Assembly: GCA_027596075.1 (NCBI GenBank)
Contig: JADGJC010000001.1
Location: 6,796-70,795, forward strand
Origin: Rhizophlyctis rosea
Lineage: Eukaryota; Chytridiomycota; Chytridiomycetes; Rhizophlyctidales; Rhizophlyctidaceae
Reading direction: 5' to 3'
DNA length: 64,000 nucleotides
In this document: positions 49,973 to 61,896 of the stretch, one piece after another
How the letters are laid out: each line of letters opens with the position of its first letter
How positions within the stretch are numbered: the stretch's first letter is position 1
Position numbers and translations under genes: made by a program
The notes under the pieces: model-generated
Database searches by the model: none
What the model was told of the DNA's origin: nothing
What the model saw: only the letters and a program-made list of their open reading frames with translations

Positions 49973-52900
49973 CTACGGGTCAGACAGAGGGTGAGAAAGC
50001 ATAATGCGATGCAGTTTTCTTTTCCTCCAACCCACCTCCGTCTTCAACCCTTCCGCAGTGACTTGTAACCGTGCTGGTCGAGACCGCCGCGTTTTGATGC
50101 CCATCTCTTTGATTGTTTGCTAGTGTGCAGATGTCAGAAACTTTGCGGCATCTGAGCATCCGCAAAGTCATTGATCCTCATACCTCAGCAAAATCCATCG
50201 CATACAACATCAAACTCGGTCCAGACATATTGAATGCTGACGGCAGATTAATTCCCAGCGTCCGACTCAATGTTGACAAACCTTTCAGCAATTCACTGGA
50301 GGAGAGAGCACATTTGATGTTAAGCAAATCGCGACATTAAACAACAAATCTGCAATACCCTTTAGATCAACAGAACTTACTTCGAAACACCAAACCCAGT
50401 CATTCTCTCCCTATCCGTGAGAAGAGCCTTCGACCGCCACAGACAGTTCACAATATCCAGAACAAATTCATTGATTCTGTGAACTTCGGGCGTTTCAAAG
50501 TCTTCCGAGTCTTGGAATCCCTCGATTTGTTCAGGATCGGCCTCTTCCCACAAGATCTTGTAGCTGCCATGTGATGTTGGTCATTCGTCCGTCAAATTGT
50601 TAGCGAGACCAGGCACTTACTCTGCAACAATGGCACACGCACGGGACATGGGCATAGCACTTGCTGCCAAGAACATGGATTGGATCAATGCAGGAGGAGG
50701 GAGAGCGCATACCGATGGAGGGTATGTGCGCAAGTACGAAGGTATCTGCCAAATCAGAAACTCAATAAATGAAGGAACGAATCCTAATCAACCATTCTAC
50801 CGTTTCGAAAAATCGCAAGACCACATCCTGCAAGTGAACCCTCTCTCTGTCCGTCTACAAAAGCCAGCATACCAGCATTTCAACCATTTGTCAAACTACT
50901 GCAGTTGGTCCGAGCCCTTACGTGTAAGACTGATATGGCCAACTTTGACACATGAGTGACCAGCCTAGTTGCCGATTGTACCACGGATCCCGCAGTCTGA
51001 GGTAGCAGGTCAACAGTAAAGATCCTGGACAAAACGCATCCGGATTGATTGGCAAGCAGGGCCTCGAGTGACATCACTTTACGCAGTGTATCCTCACTTT
51101 GGTAACCCAGTCTTCGGTCTTCGGACATTTGCTCTCTCCATCCAGCGCATGAATAGAACCCTGCACGCGTCGATATAGGATACCTTCACGAAGAATGAGG
51201 TTGACGAAGTAGATGTATAACATCGACAGTTGCTTGCAAACACTCACTTTCCACCATTCCGAAGTGTTTGGGAAGAATCGTGCAACAGGTTTCAAGAATG
51301 ATTTTTCAAACACTGTCGAATCACAGCATCAGCATATAATCTACCTTTGTATGCCATTCAATCGAACCTTTGAAGGGCATTGGTCTGAGGCAGGTCCACA
51401 ACTCCATCACAGCAGGGTGATTTGCGACCCCATCCCATGATTGCAGATAGCGGGCGAACATTCCTTCCAATGCGGGATGGAGTTCCTTTCAATGTCATTT
51501 TCAGCACAACAGAATTTGATCAATTTGAGGAAAGAGGAAGCGCGAACCTGCGATTGCAATGATCGTGTAAATAATACCACGTCCCGCAAAAGTGCAGATA
51601 TGTCTTCGTGCCCGAAACCCGTTTCCTCCATTTTCAAGGTGATCCTCAACCATCGCTGTAGCAGCGCTTCCCTGCTGCGTCTCGCCCAAAGCTCACTCAA
51701 ACCTAAGGACCACATTGAGATACCGGCAATTGACAGATCAACGCTCACTTCCATGCACACCGAAGTACGTCAATTCATTAACAGCAGGTCCGTGATTTGC
51801 GATCGACATGATAATATCATTCTGTCAAAAGACTAGATTAACCTTTGGCTCTTCATAAATGCGATGGAACATCAAGCTCATACCGTCTCCATCAACCCCA
51901 CACCAGTGCAGCAAGGAGATAGCTGGTCACTTCCGTTAGTTCGGGCCGCTTGTCATCTTGATGAAGTCACATGTACCCGAGCTTTCCCAGCCACATGACG
52001 CCGTTGAATCGCTTTCACTTGCCATAGGAAAGATTCCTCGAAATGCTGCATGGAGGAGGTACATTAGCATGCTGGGCGATCCATATTGAATGAACGCCTC
52101 ATCACCTACCGAAGATAATGTTCGAACCTTTACCAACTCCTCAAATTCGAGCGAACCTTGTTGCTGGAGCAAATCTAGCAGCAGTGTAAGCTCACCAGTG
52201 GCATCGCCAATGAGGATCAGGTTTTGCCTGATAGATATATTCTCAACACACTGATGTAGCGCTCTCAGCCGTCCAACTGTAAACGTATCAGCAACTTACA
52301 ATTTCCGAATCCGGTATGGTTTAGCATGACGAGAATTGCTTAACCTTAGCAGCATTCGTGCTACCCATGGTCTTGGAAAGACAAGAACGTCAGTGGAGGT
52401 TTTAATGGAAGAATGTCATCAGTGTGTCGTACCTGAATGCCAGGCATTCCAAATGGTAAAACAAAACATGGTAATATTTGCGCGCCAGCTCTTGACATGT
52501 CTCATCCGTTGCCCAGTCAATAGCTACAGCTGCCCATCTCACCAGAAGCTCCTTTGCCAACCGTCAATATTCTGATGTTAACAAGCATTCAATCAGCGTT
52601 TGTTTACCTTTGCATTGCATGCGCGCCATGAGCCAGACAAAATCTTGGTATATGCTTCAATCGGAACGAACGTTCGTGGGTACAGAAAGTTGAACACGTC
52701 TGCAGTTTCCTCTGATATACGGTATTGGATGCCAATACAACATGGTGATTGCAAAGGCCATGGAACACACCCCACGACTGCACAAGCTCAATAGTCCCAA
52801 GTATCTGGTGGGGTCCAAACCCGTATGTTTGAGCGGCTTGGTGCAACTCACCGAGGAGCTGATAACGCTTGAGGTCGCCCGGTCCTGCTACTTTTGCGCC

Positions 52901-53059
52901 TCGCCGTCAGACCTGCTTGAACGGAGTTACTCGAGGTGAAGGAGACTCACACTCACTGCGTGCTGCATTTCTCAAGGTCGCCAGCTGCCTTAGTAAGCCG
53001 TCAATAGTCGCGTCTGGGTCATGAACACCCAAACTGCCGGCTTCAGCAAGTCTGTTCAT
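49973..53059 (-). CDS. CENP-I/Mis6 inner-kinetochore protein
   Basis: CENP-I (Mis6/Ctf3) belongs to the constitutive centromere network and helps load CENP-A. The gene is cut into a dozen or more short exons and is hard to see as long frames. Recognisable pieces in order on the minus strand: DATIDGLLRQLATLRNAA; FNFLYPRTFVPIEAYTKIL; ELLVRWAAVAIDWATDET and YYHVLFYHLECLAFR; then RMLLRLSNSRHAKPYRIRKL (family 'LLYLLT..ENVKPFRVRKLL'). Next come MLMYLLHAA, WSLGLSELWARRSREALLQR, and RINEFVLDIVNCLWRSKALL near 50450. The last exon ends …KLHRIMLSHPLSDP with TAG at 49973. The 5' end is uncertain. I used the Met at 53057-53059, but an upstream exon may exist. Confidence 0.8.
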
Positions 53060-53493
53060 TGCTATCAGATGTATATGTGCTGTGGTGAAACGTTCCGTTG
53101 CTATCAAGATGGCAGTGGTGGCGTGGCATGGATGTCCAGCCCTTCGGATATGGCTAATTTAAGACTCTGGGGCTTGTGCGGCTTTGCGTTCTCAGCCCCA
53201 CACCGCGCCCATTCAATGAGATGGATATCCTTCGCCTTTGACAAGGGAGACTTGAATGTAGGGCCTTGTTACGCTGCTCCCCCTTATCCCCATTACACAT
53301 TGCGGAGGGACATTCTTTACGTAGTCCGGGGTGATTGTCTGTTCTCATAGATAAGATCATAAGCTCCTGGTGAGCCTCAAGGCAATCCTGCTTCCTCTTG
53401 ACGTTCCCCGAAACCATAAGCACCTTGCCGCAAACCGCCTCTTTCGCCTCAACTTCATCAACCTCCTCCCCCACTCTTGATATTCAACCGACG
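53060..53493. other. Region between CENP-I and PI synthase
   Basis: About 430 bases between divergent genes. A minus frame with a charged peptide near 53340-53470 may be a first CENP-I exon or noise. Confidence 0.4.
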
Positions 53494-54376
53494 ATGGCTA
53501 CGAGCAGAACACGGGAGGAGAACGTCTTCCTGTTTGTACCGAACCTGATCGGCTATGGGCGCGTCGTTTTGGGGATCTGTGCACTTGCTGTCATGCCGTA
53601 CAACGCGTGGACTTCTATGGCCTTCTATTCCGTCAGTTGTTTGTTAGATGCAGTAGATGGGCACGCGGCGCGTTATTTTGGACAAAGTAAGTCTCAGTTG
53701 ACCCGCCCACTTTTTGATGGATGTGGCGTCCAGCACTGCTTGGTTTTACATCCGCACCTTTGTGCACCTAAAGCTTATGGGCTAAATTTTCTGTATCGCA
53801 GCGTCATCGTTTGGAGCCGTGTTAGATATGGTGACCGACCGATCAACAACAGCCTGTCTCCTCGTATACCTCTCCGTCCAAAATCCATCCATGACCCTGC
53901 TTTTCCAATCCTTGATCGCTCTCGACCTATCCTCTCATTACATGCATATGTACGCCTCCCTCACATCCGGATCCTCATCCCATAAGAAGCTCGACAAGAA
54001 AAGCAACTGGCTCCTGCGGCAATACTACACAAACAGCAATGTCCTATTCCTCGTTTGCGCAGGCAACGAACTGTGCTTCATCGCGCTTTATCTGTTGGGA
54101 CAGTTAAGCAAGGAAGTGCCGCAGCTGCAGGGGTCCGCCCCAGCTGCATCGGCCGCAACACAAGCGTTGGGAAGTAACGTGGGCGGGTTGGCGCAAGCAT
54201 TGGCGGCCAAGGGGCTGGGCGGTGGAATGCAGTTTGCGCAGATTCTATTGTGGATTACGCTGCCTGTATGCATATTCAAGAACGTCTTGAATGTGGTGCA
54301 GCTCGTGGGGGCCAGCAAGACGCTGGCCAAAGCGGATGTGGATAGCAGGCGAAAGGCGGCAGAGAAGGCAAGATAG
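53494..54376 (+). CDS. PIS1: Phosphatidylinositol synthase
   Basis: PI synthase joins CDP-diacylglycerol and inositol to make phosphatidylinositol in the ER membrane. Two exons (53494-53686, 53802-54376) give 255 residues. The CDP-alcohol phosphotransferase motif is complete across the intron: DGHAARYFGQTSSFGAVLD then MVTD, fitting DG..AR…G…D…D. Other family points are NVFLFVPNLIGYGRVV at the N-terminus, LDLSSHYMHMYASL (the inositol-specific H-Y-x-x-MY block) and KKSNWLLRQYYTN. Four or more membrane helices are seen. Length is slightly above the yeast enzyme because of an Ala/Gly-rich loop near residue 180. The divergent CENP-I gene lies upstream. Confidence 0.96.
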
Positions 54377-54832
54377 AAGATACTGTATTTCATCATGGGC
54401 AACGCACTGCCCTTTTGTTCAACACGATTTAGATGACTTGTTGTGCGGTTGAGAGTCAATTTTGGAAAGGGCCACGTTTCCGATCATCATCATCAGCAGT
54501 AGTGAACATCAGCAATATGGGGTGGTGTTTCCCTCAGCCTGATGGGTGTATTTGATTAAAGCAAAAGAGCTCAACGATATTGACGATAGCGTTCACCATA
54601 ATGACAGATTGCTCACAAGGTATCGCAATGATTATCGGTGCAAACGGATTGCTGAACATAAGGGGAATTCCACACATACTGTTTGCGCCCATTGCCGAGT
54701 TATACACCAAAGACTAATTCCTATGATATGCTGACTACATACATCACCTCCATTTGCTACAATTGCTATACCTTTTTTTCCTTTCTTAACATCTGCAATG
54801 AATGCCCATCCCCGCGACCGCCTCCCGATGAT
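54377..54832. other. Convergent 3' region
   Basis: 456 bases between the PI synthase and Ifi-6-16 stop codons. No gene seen. Confidence 0.5.
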
Positions 54833-55201
54833 TTATGCACTTTCCTCCTTACCCTTATTACCAGACCACCTCCGCATGGTGAAATAGCCGCCCAATCCCC
54901 ACAGGCACGAAGTCCCAGCAGTCATTCCATAGCCCAAGCGGACTGCGCCCCAATGCTGCAGCCACGCACATGCACTGAGAGCTGGGATGTAGCCATGATA
55001 AGTTGCCATGAATGTCGTGCCCCACGATCCAGCTGCAATGCCAGCGGTTTTGAATCCCAAGGCTGAAAAGCCGTATGTAAGTAAGACTGGGGTGCCGACT
55101 GCCAGGGCGCTGAGGTTACCGATTTGGATGCAGGAACGAGTGAGGTTGGGGTGGGACGTGTTGGTGTTTGGCACGGCGGTTTTGTTGGCGTCCAAGGACA
55201 T
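54833..55201 (-). CDS. Ifi-6-16 (ISG12/IFI6) family small membrane protein
   Basis: ISG12-type proteins are small hydrophobic mitochondrial or membrane proteins linked to apoptosis in animals; fungal roles are unknown. The 122-residue frame from ATG 55199-55201 shows a Ser/Asn-rich start (MSLDANKTAVPNTN), then the family core GFSALGFKTAGIAAGSWGTT, with the invariant 'ALGF..AGIAAGS' motif. A second hydrophobic block with WLQHWGAVRLGYG and a basic tail follow. Two or three helices fit. An open frame extends upstream to 55384 without an ATG, so a 5' exon that adds a targeting peptide is possible. Confidence 0.82.
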   Translation of the reverse strand: MSLDANKTAVPNTNTSHPNLTRSCIQIGNLSALAVGTPVLLTYGFSALGFKTAGIAAGSWGTTFMATYHGYIPALSACAWLQHWGAVRLGYGMTAGTSCLWGLGGYFTMRRWSGNKGKEESA

Positions 55202-56059
55202 GGTTCGTGACTTGTTAGGACGGCTGCGAAGAGTGCTCAGATACGATGCGGGAATATAGCCAAAGTTCACTGGCCTACTACAATAGTCGAAATGTTGGGC
55301 GACAAAATGAGGGCCTGATGAATCCGTGTAAACATAGATCTGGTTGTTTCGCGAACCTGTGATGTTGTATTCAAAGAGGCTCAATATTCATTTAAAAATC
55401 TTTCTCAAGGATACCGGCAAACCGTTTTGCTTTGATGAAACGCGGAATGGGTGGTATGCGAAACATGGAGAACCTTGGGACATGTGTCAGACGAAGTGAT
55501 TTGATACATGGTCCACACATATCCCATCTCATGCCCGGAAAGCCGGCAGGGTTATAATAAGTCAAAAATCATGCACGAAAGCAGCGACGAGTCCTCTCAT
55601 TGTATAAGTTTACGATATCCGTTTTTAACCCGATCGTGACGAATGGTTCATTTTGGTTTTAGTTCATCACTTACATTGTTTTCACAAATCGAATTTTCCG
55701 AATAAATTAGATTCATGAACTCCATTGTCGTGTGAAATCAAGGGCAGCCCGACTGCTCCTTTACTGTTATGGCAAATGAATATGCCGCATCATTGTGGCG
55801 ACATTGCAAGCTCATCATAGGACCCTGAAGGACTGAAGCATTTTGAGTTTGAGATCGGAGCACAAACCCGGTGGCGCGGTCCGCTCCTCCGCAGCACGGA
55901 CACAACACGGAGTAAACACAAGAATCCACCACCCAAATATTCCGTGAGGCCCTCGAGTATTTACATCAAGCATAAGTATCCCGACCCCCGCCAAGGAGCA
56001 ACCTTCGCTGCCCAGCGACTCTAAACCTGTAACCGGATGTAAGTCTCCCTCCCGCCGAA
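55202..56059. other. Intergenic, no gene seen
   Basis: About 860 bases between divergent genes. The first 180 bases may hold a 5' exon of the Ifi-6-16 gene. Otherwise empty. Confidence 0.5.
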
Positions 56060-57562
56060 ATGGCGTCCAAAACAACCCTTCACTCCATTCCCGCAGACCT
56101 TTTCTACAAATTCGCCGCTTATCTCACCCGCATTGAGCGCTCCCGACTCAACCGAGTTTGTCGTCACACCCACGCCAGCTTAGACTTGATAGCTTTAGAG
56201 GTCGCTAGGCTGCTCGCGCTCCCCAGGACCTCACCAGAGCGGGAAGCGGTGCGCAACAACATCTATGGAGCCTACCCCGCACTGTGTAGGGAGTGCACAT
56301 CCACAGCAGGGCTGCTAGCGAAGTTCCTAGACGCTGGCCTGATCACAAAGGATGACCCTCTGGGCCTCTTGGGTGATGCCTGCTTTCTTGGGGACGTGGA
56401 AACTTTGAAGTTCATCCTTGCCACCTGTCCCTCTTCCGGTCTAGAGCTTGATTACGGGTTCGAAGTGGCATGCCAGAAAGGTCATGTTGGCATTCTGGCC
56501 TTGTTGATCCATCGCCTACCAAAATCTGCAAGTCCCAATGGTCGCTGGCCTGCCCACCTCCAAAAAGGCCTTAGCGAAGCAGCATCGGAAGGGCACCTCC
56601 CCGTCATTGAATACATCCTTGCCCAAACAAACCTATCCCTCGCCACTACCAGCACATGGATGCCCCGCCCCCTATGGTCTGCAGCCAAGAACGGCCACAC
56701 CTCCACGGTCGGATACCTCCTCGCCCAGGGCACACCCCCAACAATTGGCAAAAACGTCATCTCAGCCAACAAAAACACCCTCCCCATCATCCGCCTCCTC
56801 CACGCTCACAACTGGGACCCTCGCGAATACAATGATGCAGCCCTAGAAGAAGCATGCAACAACAGCTACCTCCCCGTCGTCGAAGAACTTATCCACTATG
56901 GTGTCCCACTCAACGCACGCATCCGCTACACCAAAGGCAACTTCAACTCTACGCCTATCGAAGTTGCAGCCTACCAAGGGAATCAACCCCTCCTGGACCT
57001 CCTCATCTCCCTAGGTGCCAACACCCCGCAATACCTAGACACCGCCCTCCAAGCAGCAACATGGAACTTTAATCCAACAATCTGCCAACACCTCCTCTCA
57101 CTCGGCGCCGACTACGTCCGCTCAGGCAAGAACCCTTTAGAACTCAAACCAGGCCACCCACCCGAAGCAGCCAAATTCATCCTCACCCAATCCCAAACTC
57201 CCATCCCCCTTCCCTGGATCCAATCCGCGCTCACATCATCCGTGAAATACAACTACGTCGAACTCACCAAAACCTTGTTCCAGCATTCTGCCTTATCTCC
57301 CGAAACGGATGGGGTGGAAGCCATGGTGCAGAGCATGCGGTGGTGGGATCCGGGACATGTTTGGACGTGTAGGGCTTTGATGGAGGTTGGGGTTGTTGTG
57401 GATGATGCTCTCAGGAGGATTGGGGAGGAGGATGATCCTTATGGGAAGAGGGCGGAGTTCTTGAGGCTTTTGAGTGTTAGTGAGGAGGAAGTAAGGAGGG
57501 CGGCGCAGGAGCGGACTGAAAAGTGGTTGACCGGGAAGAGGGCTGGGAGGTTAACCCGTTAG
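56060..57562 (+). CDS. Ankyrin-repeat protein with an F-box-like N-terminus
   Basis: A single exon of 500 residues. Residues 8-45 (HSIPADLFYKFAAYLTRIER) read like an F-box or its relatives. From about residue 85 the protein is a row of ankyrin-like helix pairs in degenerate form, for example GLLGDACFLGDVETLKFILA, FEVACQKGHVGILALLIH, LWSAAKNGHTSTVGYLLAQG, PIEVAAYQGNQPLLDLLISL. The repeats thin out after residue 380. F-box/ankyrin proteins often give target choice to SCF ubiquitin ligases. Here that is only suggested. It is an intronless gene among intron-rich neighbours, common for expanded fungal ankyrin families. Confidence 0.85.
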   Translation: MASKTTLHSIPADLFYKFAAYLTRIERSRLNRVCRHTHASLDLIALEVARLLALPRTSPEREAVRNNIYGAYPALCRECTSTAGLLAKFLDAGLITKDDPLGLLGDACFLGDVETLKFILATCPSSGLELDYGFEVACQKGHVGILALLIHRLPKSASPNGRWPAHLQKGLSEAASEGHLPVIEYILAQTNLSLATTSTWMPRPLWSAAKNGHTSTVGYLLAQGTPPTIGKNVISANKNTLPIIRLLHAHNWDPREYNDAALEEACNNSYLPVVEELIHYGVPLNARIRYTKGNFNSTPIEVAAYQGNQPLLDLLISLGANTPQYLDTALQAATWNFNPTICQHLLSLGADYVRSGKNPLELKPGHPPEAAKFILTQSQTPIPLPWIQSALTSSVKYNYVELTKTLFQHSALSPETDGVEAMVQSMRWWDPGHVWTCRALMEVGVVVDDALRRIGEEDDPYGKRAEFLRLLSVSEEEVRRAAQERTEKWLTGKRAGRLTR

Positions 57563-58113
57563 GGTTATGGTATAATAGAGCAATAGGTAATCCTTTGTGC
57601 AGCACTTCATAGATTATTGCCAGGTAAACCAGAATACTTCTTTGGTACCCGAAGTCCGTAAAAGGGCTGATTAGCAGTGTGTATGTGTATATAATGAGCT
57701 TTTCAACATGTGGATCAACATTCATGTCCGTAGCTCGGAATGATCCGCCATGTATTGTAAAGACTCCATGCGTAAAACTTCTTCAAAACAGTGTACGCAA
57801 GACTTCAAGTCAACAGCTTACACAAATTGGTCATGAGCTCGTCATGGAGGTTCTCCTTGCCGGCTGTCCCTGGAATGTATCCCTCCGACCTGCAGAGACG
57901 CCATCAGCCGCTTTCGGATTCACTTTGATTGCGTGGGAACTTACTTCAAAAATCCAATCAATCGCGGCAAATCAGCAATGTCGAAGTAAAACCAGTTTGC
58001 CTCAGTCTCACCGGCATTCTGTTCATTGAAATGCCACCATTGAACCCCATAACAAAACACTTTTCCGCGGTCCGAATCGAAATCCCAATATGTATTACCC
58101 TAAAGTCATTAGA
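57563..58113. other. Convergent 3' region
   Basis: About 550 bases between the ankyrin gene and the CDCA7-like gene. No gene seen. Confidence 0.5.
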
Positions 58114-60326
58114 TCAATGCCGAAGCTCTTTCCGCATCCGTGCCCTTACCTCTTTGTCCATCCCAAGATTCGATACTCTGACCGGTGCCTGTTCCCTTTC
58201 TTCGAATTCTTTGATCTTCGCATTGTGTTCCTTCAGGGCCGTGGCTTTCGCTTCTTCATAGGCGCCCTGAAGCTCATCCAATCTCTGCTTATCGGTATCA
58301 CTAATGGATGCACCTGCCGATTGACCATTCGCCGACCCATCCTTGCTGACATCCCCCGCCCCTTTCAATTCCTTCACTTGCGCCAAGTACTCTTTCTTCC
58401 TATCACTCCCCCGTTTCCGAAAACTCCGCAGCTCTTCCACCCGATCCTTATCCAACCGTTCCCGCTCCCTCATCTGCCGTTCCACCGTGTCTCGCATCTT
58501 GTCGGAATCCAAGATCGCCCAAACCAGACATTGTAGAATGATGATCTGCGCGTCGATCTGCAAAAGATCGATGGTGCGGTGCGACTTCGACTTTTCCAAC
58601 TGTCTCAAAATTTTGTCCCATTCGATGCCATCCTCGTCGTTTTGAATGTATTGCTGCCTAATCCGCCCGGCGTAAGGCCAAACAATGTCTCGTCTTAGCT
58701 CCTGCGCGTCTCGCAAAGCGGGATGCTTCGCCTCAGCCAAGAAGTTCAGCAGCGAATGCGCAATGGCAAGGCATATTTTTCCGGTCATTGTGTACGCATT
58801 GATTAGGGGCAAGAACTCTTTCACCCCTGGCAAAACATCGCTGAACCGGTTCAAAAACTGCTGCACCTCGAGGTAATCCCCTATATTGGTGAAGTCGAAG
58901 TCGAAGTCATGCGCTGGAGGAGGTGGAACGACTTCCCTCGGCGGTGATGGTGGCGGTCCTTGCTGTATCGCTTTCTGTCGTTTCACCTTCTCCTTCACAA
59001 CCCCCGGCTGTTGATGAGGGGAATCATCAGATATTGCTAGAGGAATTGCAATAACTGACTGGTTACGACCTTGAGATTATCCTGATTCTCGGCCAAAGAA
59101 AGCCCACCTTGACCTTGTAAACCCGCTTCACCCCTATTCAAAGTGGTGATAAGTATCCGCGCCAAATCGGTTGCACAAAGTTGCAAGGAACACTTACTCC
59201 CTAATTGCCATGGTTGCTCGCTTCTTGCGACATAGACTAATAGAGCGAATGATTAGCGTGATACGGTATGTGAGCAAACCATGGATACTCACCCGCATGA
59301 GCATGTCTGAGAGCAAACTGGGCATTCCCACACATACGGCAAGCCGTCGGCGTGTCCAACTCGCTTTTTCGGGGTGCCCTTGCGCCCAATATCTGCAATG
59401 CGTTGACCTTCCCGACCTGTTAAGCATGGATAATTTCCAACAATATTCCGAATATGACGTACCATGATACTTTTCCAGACATTTCCAGCAGAAAAAATAG
59501 ATGCATCGCTTGATTTTCACCTTGCCTTTCAACTTTGTACATTGGATGATTCCTTCTGTGAGAGTTGTCAGCATATTGACACCCATTGAATATGAGCGAT
59601 ACTTACCAGGAAGTTTCTTTTTACACCGATGACAACGGGGAGCCAAATCAAGTGCAGCGGCATTATCCGGATTCGCACCGTTCACTGCCCTTTGAGCATT
59701 GTCTAGTTTCAACTTCTTGCTGGCGTGAAAGATCGATCCCTTTGAAGGTGTTTTGGCTAAAGCGATACAGAATCGTGACTCGATCAGACATCAGATCCAT
59801 TGGTGATAGAATATCGTTCACTGTACTGTACCAGGCAGCGGGCTTCTAAAACCGTTTCCGTCGGTGTCGTCTCGCTTCCGTTTCAACTTTGAAGAGCTCC
59901 CGAAGTTCAATGTAGGGAACGGCCGTCCGTTTTCAGAGTATTCCGGTGCAGTTTCTGCTAATATACTCCGTAGCGTCAAGGGACGCGGAGCCGTTTGTGC
60001 CAGTATTTTGCGTAACGTGAGGTTGTTTGGAGTCTCGTCTTTCGGCGCTCTTTGGCGGGGAGCAGTTGCCACCAATGGAGGTTGAACTTTGGCCACCTTC
60101 AGTGGAGTCAAATGAAAGTTGGGCGGTTGCATCAAGAGTTTCGGTAAAGGACTGTCAATCTTATCCGTGACCGTGAGAATTTACAGGACAACAGTATTTG
60201 ATAGACAATCTCAGATGTGCAAACCCCAAAATTGTTGGCACTACTCACCTCGATGACTACGTTGCGGGGCCCAGTTCGGGGTAACGTTCGAGGAACCTCG
60301 AAAGGTTTCATACTATCCGTTGACAT
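58114..60326 (-). CDS. CDCA7-type zinc finger (zf-4CXXC_R1) with DDT-like region
   Basis: CDCA7 zinc fingers recruit the HELLS/LSH chromatin remodeller in animals and plants. Exons join MSTDSMKPFEVPRTLPRTG (60326) through IDSPLPKLLM to a basic linker (KTPSKGSIFHASKK), then to the finger. The finger reads CHRCKKKLPG … IIQCTK … CIYFFCWKCLEKYHG … VWECPVCSQTCSCG … LCRKKRATM, the CxxC pairs of zf-4CXXC_R1. After GEAGLQGQ and PGVVKEKVKRQK comes a helical part: DYLEVQQFLNRFSDVLP resembles a DDT motif, and IDLLQIDAQIIILQCLVWAI recalls the WHIM/WSD segment of ISWI partners. The C-terminus is a charged coiled coil ending RMRKELRH. The join suggests one chromatin protein. Confidence 0.82.
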
Positions 60327-60688
60327 TTGACGTTGTGGGACTGGGGCTGAAGCCTGTCGAGCGATCTATCTTTCTACAATATGAGAGTGCAGACTATGGG
60401 AAAGTGAGGGAGGACGAGGAGTGAGTGGTTCTGTTTGTTTGTTTGTTTGGTGCGTTCTGACCTCGGTCAAGCCGCCCGTTCGGACTCACTATGCCCATTT
60501 CGGGTTAAATGGGTTATCCCGCCTTTTCACCTTTCCCAGCCCTCATCCTCCTCCTCTTGTTTCTGGGTTCGCATCATCGTATGCTGCGCTGCGTTGGAGC
60601 CGAAAGTTCAAATCTCAGGTCCACGACCTTGCTTGGAAAGGCACGCAAACGTTCAATAGGCTATTCAGTCTTCAAAGCGAGGAAAATA
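60327..60688. other. Short divergent promoter
   Basis: About 360 bases between the CDCA7-like and endonuclease V genes. No TATA box is obvious. Confidence 0.5.
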
Positions 60689-61896
60689 ATGTCCGCCGAG
60701 GACTGGGCGAAGTACTGTCGTGCGTACTTACTGTTCACCACATGTGCTCATCAGCGTATCAGAGTGCAAGCTGAGTTGGCACGTCGACGAAAAGAAAGTG
60801 ATGATCTGGACTTCGTAGCGGGCAAACCTTTGGCGCCAGCAGTATCATTTAGCGACGGGAACTCTCACTTTGCTTTTGATACTGCTTCTTTGCCCTTACG
60901 AGAGTGGGAAGGTCTGACACGAGTGGCTGGTCTTGATATCTCGTTCTTCGAGGGAACCAATGAAGCCGTGGCATGTCTGGTTGTACTATCATTCCCAAAG
61001 CTGGAGGTGTGTATGATATGAACATGTCAATTCGGTTCAGTCACTGATGGTATGTTTAGGTAATTTACGAAGATTGCCGCCAGAGTATGGAGATGTCAAT
61101 TTCCGACCCATGGCTCGCAACTAATTCCCTTGTTCTGTCATTAGTCACTTTGACATTGCCTTACATAGCAGGCTACCTTGCCTTCCGAGAAGCACCAGCC
61201 CTGTTAGAGCTTCTGTCACATCTGAAGGCCACCAAACCGGAGCTCTATCCGCAGGTATGCCCCAGCGATGTTATGGTTGCAGATTGTCGAGGGTCTAAGT
61301 TGGGCAGTCAGGTAGCAATTTTAGATGGTAATGGGACGCTCCATCCTCGCCGCTTCGGTCTAGCGTGCCATTTCGGTGTTTTGGCAGACCTTCCTTGCAT
61401 TGGAGGTTAGATAACAATCTTTCAACAGGCGCCCGGGGGAATTCTCATTGAAGTTCATGATATTGGCGTATATGCAGTGGCGAAAAACTTTCTTGAAATC
61501 CAGGATGAAGAGCTCACAATTGCAGGTGTCAAATCACAGTCACGCCAGCTTCTGCATCACAAAGGGGCTTGGTTTCCAATACTGGGGAAAAGAACAAATG
61601 ATGTACTGGGTGCCGTAAGTTTCCTTCTTTGCTTTGTTCATTCTGAAATCGCGTTTTACAACTTACGTGACATGTGCTGGGATGAATCCTGTCATTTCCA
61701 GGCACTAAGAGCCTCCGACGAATCCGTCAACCCCATCTTTGTGTCTTCAGGGCATCGCGTTTCTCTGAGCACTGCTGTGGCTCTAGCTGCAGTATGCTGC
61801 AAATTCCGCGTCCCGGAACCAGTTCGAGCTGCAGATCATGCCAGTAGAGAGTTGGTCCGGACGATCACAGAGAGGGGTAGTACATCGAAAACATAG
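60689..61896 (+). CDS. Endonuclease V
   Basis: Endonuclease V cuts RNA or DNA near inosine. Five exons (60689-61006, 61060-61254, 61312-61405, 61478-61614, 61702-61896) give 312 residues. Motifs in order: VAGLDISF (catalytic Asp), [27 protein letters not shown] (Tyr wedge and the conserved Glu), [20 protein letters not shown] (second catalytic Asp), DLPCIGVAKNF and, near the end, [13 protein letters not shown]. All catalytic residues are intact. The first intron-containing exon starts [10 protein letters not shown]; upstream frame continues without a clear earlier ATG. The third intron is a multiple of three but its removal restores the family spacing. Confidence 0.94.

Noticed and set aside
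60421..60688. Upstream extension of endonuclease V
   Set aside because: The open frame continues upstream but has no fitting ATG or family similarity, so the Met at 60689 is preferred.
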